6,967 nucleotides of DNA from Elusimicrobiota bacterium (GTDB lineage Bacteria; Elusimicrobiota; Elusimicrobia; F11), in contig JAKLIS010000068.1 of the NCBI GenBank assembly GCA_022709485.1, positions 1 to 6,967 of the forward strand, in the 5' to 3' direction. How positions within the stretch are numbered: the first letter of the stretch is position 1; every line of letters starts with the position of its first letter. The notes under the pieces were generated by a model. The model worked only from the letters and a program-made list of their open reading frames with translations. It searched no databases and was not told the origin of the DNA. Both the position numbers and the translations under genes were made by a program. Positions 4,952-6,967 of this stretch are shown in pieces.

Positions 4952-6285
4952 TTCACGCTCCTCAAGACGCTCACCAGCCGATCAATATCTTCTTTTGATC
5001 TTTTCTCGGTGACATTCACAAGAATGTGGCGATCCAAACTCGGGAAATAAGGTTTAAGAATAAGGCCCGGCAACACATTCATAGCCAAAGCTTTTTGCTG
5101 GAACAGTTCGGCGTCTCCGGAGAGTTCGAGAACAAATTCATTAAAAAACGGAGCGGAAAAATGGAGTTTGAAACCGGGTATATTTGAAATTTGACTGGCG
5201 GCATAATGCGCTTGCTGGAGATTCAACTCGGCCAAATCTCTCAAACCCTCCGGTCCCAAAAGAGAAGATTGAAGGGTCACAGCCAATGCCATTAAATTTT
5301 GATTGGAACAAATGTTGGAGATGGCTTTTTCACGTCGGATATGTTGTTCGCGTGCTTGAAGGGTGAGGACATATCCCACTTGGCCGTTCGTATCCACCGT
5401 TTTTCCGCAAAGGCGGCCCGGGATTTTTCGCATCAATTCCTGTTTACAGGCAAAAAGGCCCACATACGGCCCGCCAAATGAAAGCGGGATGCCCAAGGGT
5501 TGGCCGTCTCCCACCGCGATATCGGCTCCGTATTCTCCCGGCGGGGTTAAAAGGCCCATGGCAAGGGGATTGGCGGAAACAATGGACAGGGCGCCAGCCG
5601 CGTGCGCTTTTTGGGTCCATTCCGCCCCGTCTTCAATGCAGCCGAAAAAATTGGGAGATTGAATAACAACAGCCGCCACCTTATCTTTGTTGGCCGACAG
5701 TTTCATGTCCAATTCTTTTGAATCAATGACGCCGTGCGGACAAGGGACAGTGGCCAGTTGAATACCGGGATTGGAGCCAAAATAAGTTTCGAGTGTGCGG
5801 CGGTAGTGGGGATGAAGTGCGTCTGGGAGAATTACAACGGGTTTCCCGGTCTGGCGGACGGCCACCAAGACGGCTTCCGCCAAGGAGGTGGCGCCGTCAT
5901 ACATGGAGGCATTGGCCATGTCCATTCCATAAATCTCGGCGACGATGCTTTGAAATTCAAAAATGCTTTGAAGAGTACCCTGGCTGGCTTCGGCTTGATA
6001 AGGAGTGTAGGCCGTCAGAAATTCGCCGCGGGATTGGATGGCCGGGACGGCGGCCGGGATAAAGTGATCGTAGGCGCCGGCGCCTACAAAGCTTAAAGGG
6101 GATCCGTTTTTTCCCGCCAGACCTTCCATTTCCCTTGAAAGGTCCATTTCGGAAAGGTTTTTTCGAAGACCCAAACCCGGATTCAAATGGTTCTTCGGAA
6201 GGCGCGGAAGGAGATCCTCAAAAGAAGAAACGCCAATCTTTTTTAGGAGATTTTTTTCATCTGATGTTGAATTGGGGTGGTACAT
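4948..6285 (-). CDS. gcvPA: Glycine dehydrogenase (decarboxylating) subunit 1, P-protein alpha subunit
   Basis: The 445-residue product pairs with GcvPB to form the heteromeric P protein; in single-chain GcvP this is the N-terminal half. It has the aminotransferase-like fold without its own cofactor lysine: the equivalent region reads GDGQPLGIPLSFGGPYVG at 259-276 rather than NLHK. Other signatures are GAGAYDHFIPAAV at 68-80, TAYTPYQAEASQGTLQ at 91-106, YDGATSLAEA at 129-138 and RREKAISNICSNQNL at 317-331. The N terminus MYHPNSTSDEKNLLKKIGVSS matches the usual opening (Y-x-PN-x-x-x-D, then IGVSS), supporting ATG 6285 even though the 28-base gap after gcvH has no Shine-Dalgarno-like sequence. 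It overlaps gcvPB by four bases. Confidence 0.96.
   Translation of the reverse strand: MYHPNSTSDEKNLLKKIGVSSFEDLLPRLPKNHLNPGLGLRKNLSEMDLSREMEGLAGKNGSPLSFVGAGAYDHFIPAAVPAIQSRGEFLTAYTPYQAEASQGTLQSIFEFQSIVAEIYGMDMANASMYDGATSLAEAVLVAVRQTGKPVVILPDALHPHYRRTLETYFGSNPGIQLATVPCPHGVIDSKELDMKLSANKDKVAAVVIQSPNFFGCIEDGAEWTQKAHAAGALSIVSANPLAMGLLTPPGEYGADIAVGDGQPLGIPLSFGGPYVGLFACKQELMRKIPGRLCGKTVDTNGQVGYVLTLQAREQHIRREKAISNICSNQNLMALAVTLQSSLLGPEGLRDLAELNLQQAHYAASQISNIPGFKLHFSAPFFNEFVLELSGDAELFQQKALAMNVLPGLILKPYFPSLDRHILVNVTEKRSKEDIDRLVSVLRSVK
4958..4963 (-). promoter_or_regulatory. gcvPB ribosome binding site inside gcvPA
   Basis: GAGGAG on the minus strand lies six bases before the gcvPB ATG, within the last codons of gcvPA. 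It supports this start and coupled synthesis of the two P-protein subunits. Confidence 0.7.
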
Positions 6286-6313
6286 GGGGGCTTATCGGCC
6301 ATTTTACGGGGCT

Positions 6314-6700
6314 TCAGTGACCGTTCGTCTCCTCTTCGATGAATTTTTCGTAATCCGTTAAGCTCAGCAAGACCGCTTCTTCTGCGGGATTGGATTTTTC
6401 TATGACAAAAAGCCAGCCGTTTTCATAGGGAGATTGATTCACCAGAGCCGGTTTCTTGGAAACCGCTTGATTTACTTTGGTGATTTTTCCGGAAACTGGG
6501 GAATAAATATCGAAAGCGGCTTTCACAGACTCCACGACGGCGCAGGCATCGCCCGCTTTCACCTCTAACCCCACTTTGGGGAGATCCACAAAAACCACAT
6601 CCGTCATTTCTTTCTGGGCATGATCCGAAATTCCGATGGTTCCATCGGAAGCGATCCATTCGTGCGTCTTGGCGAACTTGCATTGTTGAGGGTTTGGCAT
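6314..6700 (-). CDS. gcvH: Glycine cleavage system H protein (lipoyl carrier)
   Basis: The 128-residue carrier protein shuttles the aminomethyl intermediate from the P protein to the T protein on a lipoyl arm and is then reoxidised by the L protein. It shows the full family pattern: KFAKTHEWI at 8-16, GISDHAQKEMTDVVFVDLP at 23-41, and the lipoylation site Lys60 in VVESVKAAFDIYSPVSG. PYENGWLFVI at 91-100 is the conserved C-terminal block. The length is typical. A strong GGAGGAG ribosome site precedes the ATG by three bases (its GGAGG part by five). It lies between gcvT and gcvPA in the operon. Lys60 is the likely target of the lipM-like enzyme at the operon's end. Confidence 0.97.
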   Translation of the reverse strand: MPNPQQCKFAKTHEWIASDGTIGISDHAQKEMTDVVFVDLPKVGLEVKAGDACAVVESVKAAFDIYSPVSGKITKVNQAVSKKPALVNQSPYENGWLFVIEKSNPAEEAVLLSLTDYEKFIEEETNGH

Positions 6701-6703
6701 TGT

Positions 6704-6710
6704 CTCCTCC
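6704..6710 (-). promoter_or_regulatory. gcvH ribosome binding site
   Basis: GGAGGAG on the minus strand just before ATG 6700 is the strongest Shine-Dalgarno sequence in the window. This suits a carrier protein needed in excess over the enzymes. Confidence 0.7.
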
Positions 6711-6752
6711 AGTTTTAGATAGTTAATTAAAGGCGTAGACTTATCTAAGAAA

Positions 6753-6967
6753 TCAGCCGCTGTGAGTGGCTTCAGCGGCGATTTTTTTTACGAAAAAAGG
6801 CATTTTGACGGTTCTGGCGACCAATTCCCGCGTTCCTTGAAGAATTCTCAATTTGGTATCCACGGCGGGCGTTTCGGCGGGAAGAAAAGCCATACCGATG
6901 GGATATCCAAGAGTGGGGGAAAAGGTGCCGCTGGTGACCAACCCAATTTCCGTATCTTCTCTAAAAA
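6753..6967 (-). CDS. gcvT: Glycine cleavage system T protein (aminomethyltransferase), C-terminal end (partial)
   Basis: The gene enters from the right edge; 70 complete codons are visible and end at TGA 6755-6753. The peptide contains EIGLVTSGTFSPTLGYPIGM, the strongly conserved GcvT segment in which the T-S-G-x-x-S-P run packs in the C-terminal barrel, and ends MPFFVKKIAAEATHSG. GcvT takes the aminomethyl group from lipoyl-GcvH, releases ammonia and forms 5,10-methylenetetrahydrofolate. The frame stays open to the window edge, so the complete gene should lie beyond 6967. It is the most upstream operon gene visible, so the promoter, and any glycine riboswitch, would be outside the window. 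The 52-base gap to gcvH has no promoter I can support. Confidence 0.95.
   Translation of the reverse strand, partial: FREDTEIGLVTSGTFSPTLGYPIGMAFLPAETPAVDTKLRILQGTRELVARTVKMPFFVKKIAAEATHSG
6756..6789 (+). terminator. Terminator-like hairpin on the plus strand, antisense to the gcvT 3' end
   Basis: GCCGCTG (6756-6762) pairs perfectly with CAGCGGC (6773-6779) around a 10-base loop, followed two bases later by eight T (6782-6789). In plus-strand RNA this has the form of an intrinsic terminator. It overlaps the last codons of gcvT, which is read on the other strand, and no plus-strand gene is seen nearby. It could block antisense transcription entering gcvT, or be chance from the local codons. 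Confidence 0.3.

Noticed and set aside
5734..6096. Plus-strand ORFs inside gcvPA (5734-6096 and 5793-6062)
   Set aside because: They are antisense shadows of a highly conserved gene.
6711..6752. Inverted repeat TTAGATA/TATCTAA (6715-6721 and 6742-6748) between gcvT and gcvH
   Set aside because: It is short, A/T-rich and has a 20-base loop without a T-run; it is too weak to call an operator or terminator.

Overview
The window is bacterial housekeeping DNA of about 50% GC with densely packed genes. It is most likely from a poorly characterised or uncultivated Gram-negative-type lineage. The reasons are a diaminopimelate-aminotransferase (DapL) lysine/peptidoglycan route, a glycine decarboxylase split into two subunits, a short type I QueF, and GC-rich palindromic intergenic repeats like those in many metagenome-derived genomes. 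The lineage is an inference; no sequence search was possible.

Layout: (1) 1-1362, plus strand: the end of dapB followed by dapL, two steps of meso-diaminopimelate synthesis. (2) 1403-1819, minus strand: queF (preQ0 to preQ1 in queuosine synthesis), convergent with dapL. (3) 1865-2594: a plus-strand single-domain mazG flanked on each side by a head-to-head pair of one hairpin-forming repeat family, with a candidate terminator after mazG. (4) 2595-6967, minus strand: an operon read right to left as gcvT (partial), gcvH, gcvPA, gcvPB, a possible 73-codon ORF, and a LipM/LplA-type lipoyl-attachment enzyme.

The operon is a coherent module. GcvPA/GcvPB decarboxylate glycine and load the aminomethyl group onto the lipoyl arm of GcvH. 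GcvT releases ammonia and passes the one-carbon unit to tetrahydrofolate. The last gene probably puts octanoyl or lipoyl on GcvH. The L protein is not in the window.

I see no defence system, phage, CRISPR array, RNA gene or transposase. The most notable signal is the repeat family around mazG. Its copies are arranged as inverted doublets, and base changes near the hairpin loop are matched by changes that keep pairing, which resembles REP/BIME/REPIN-type elements.
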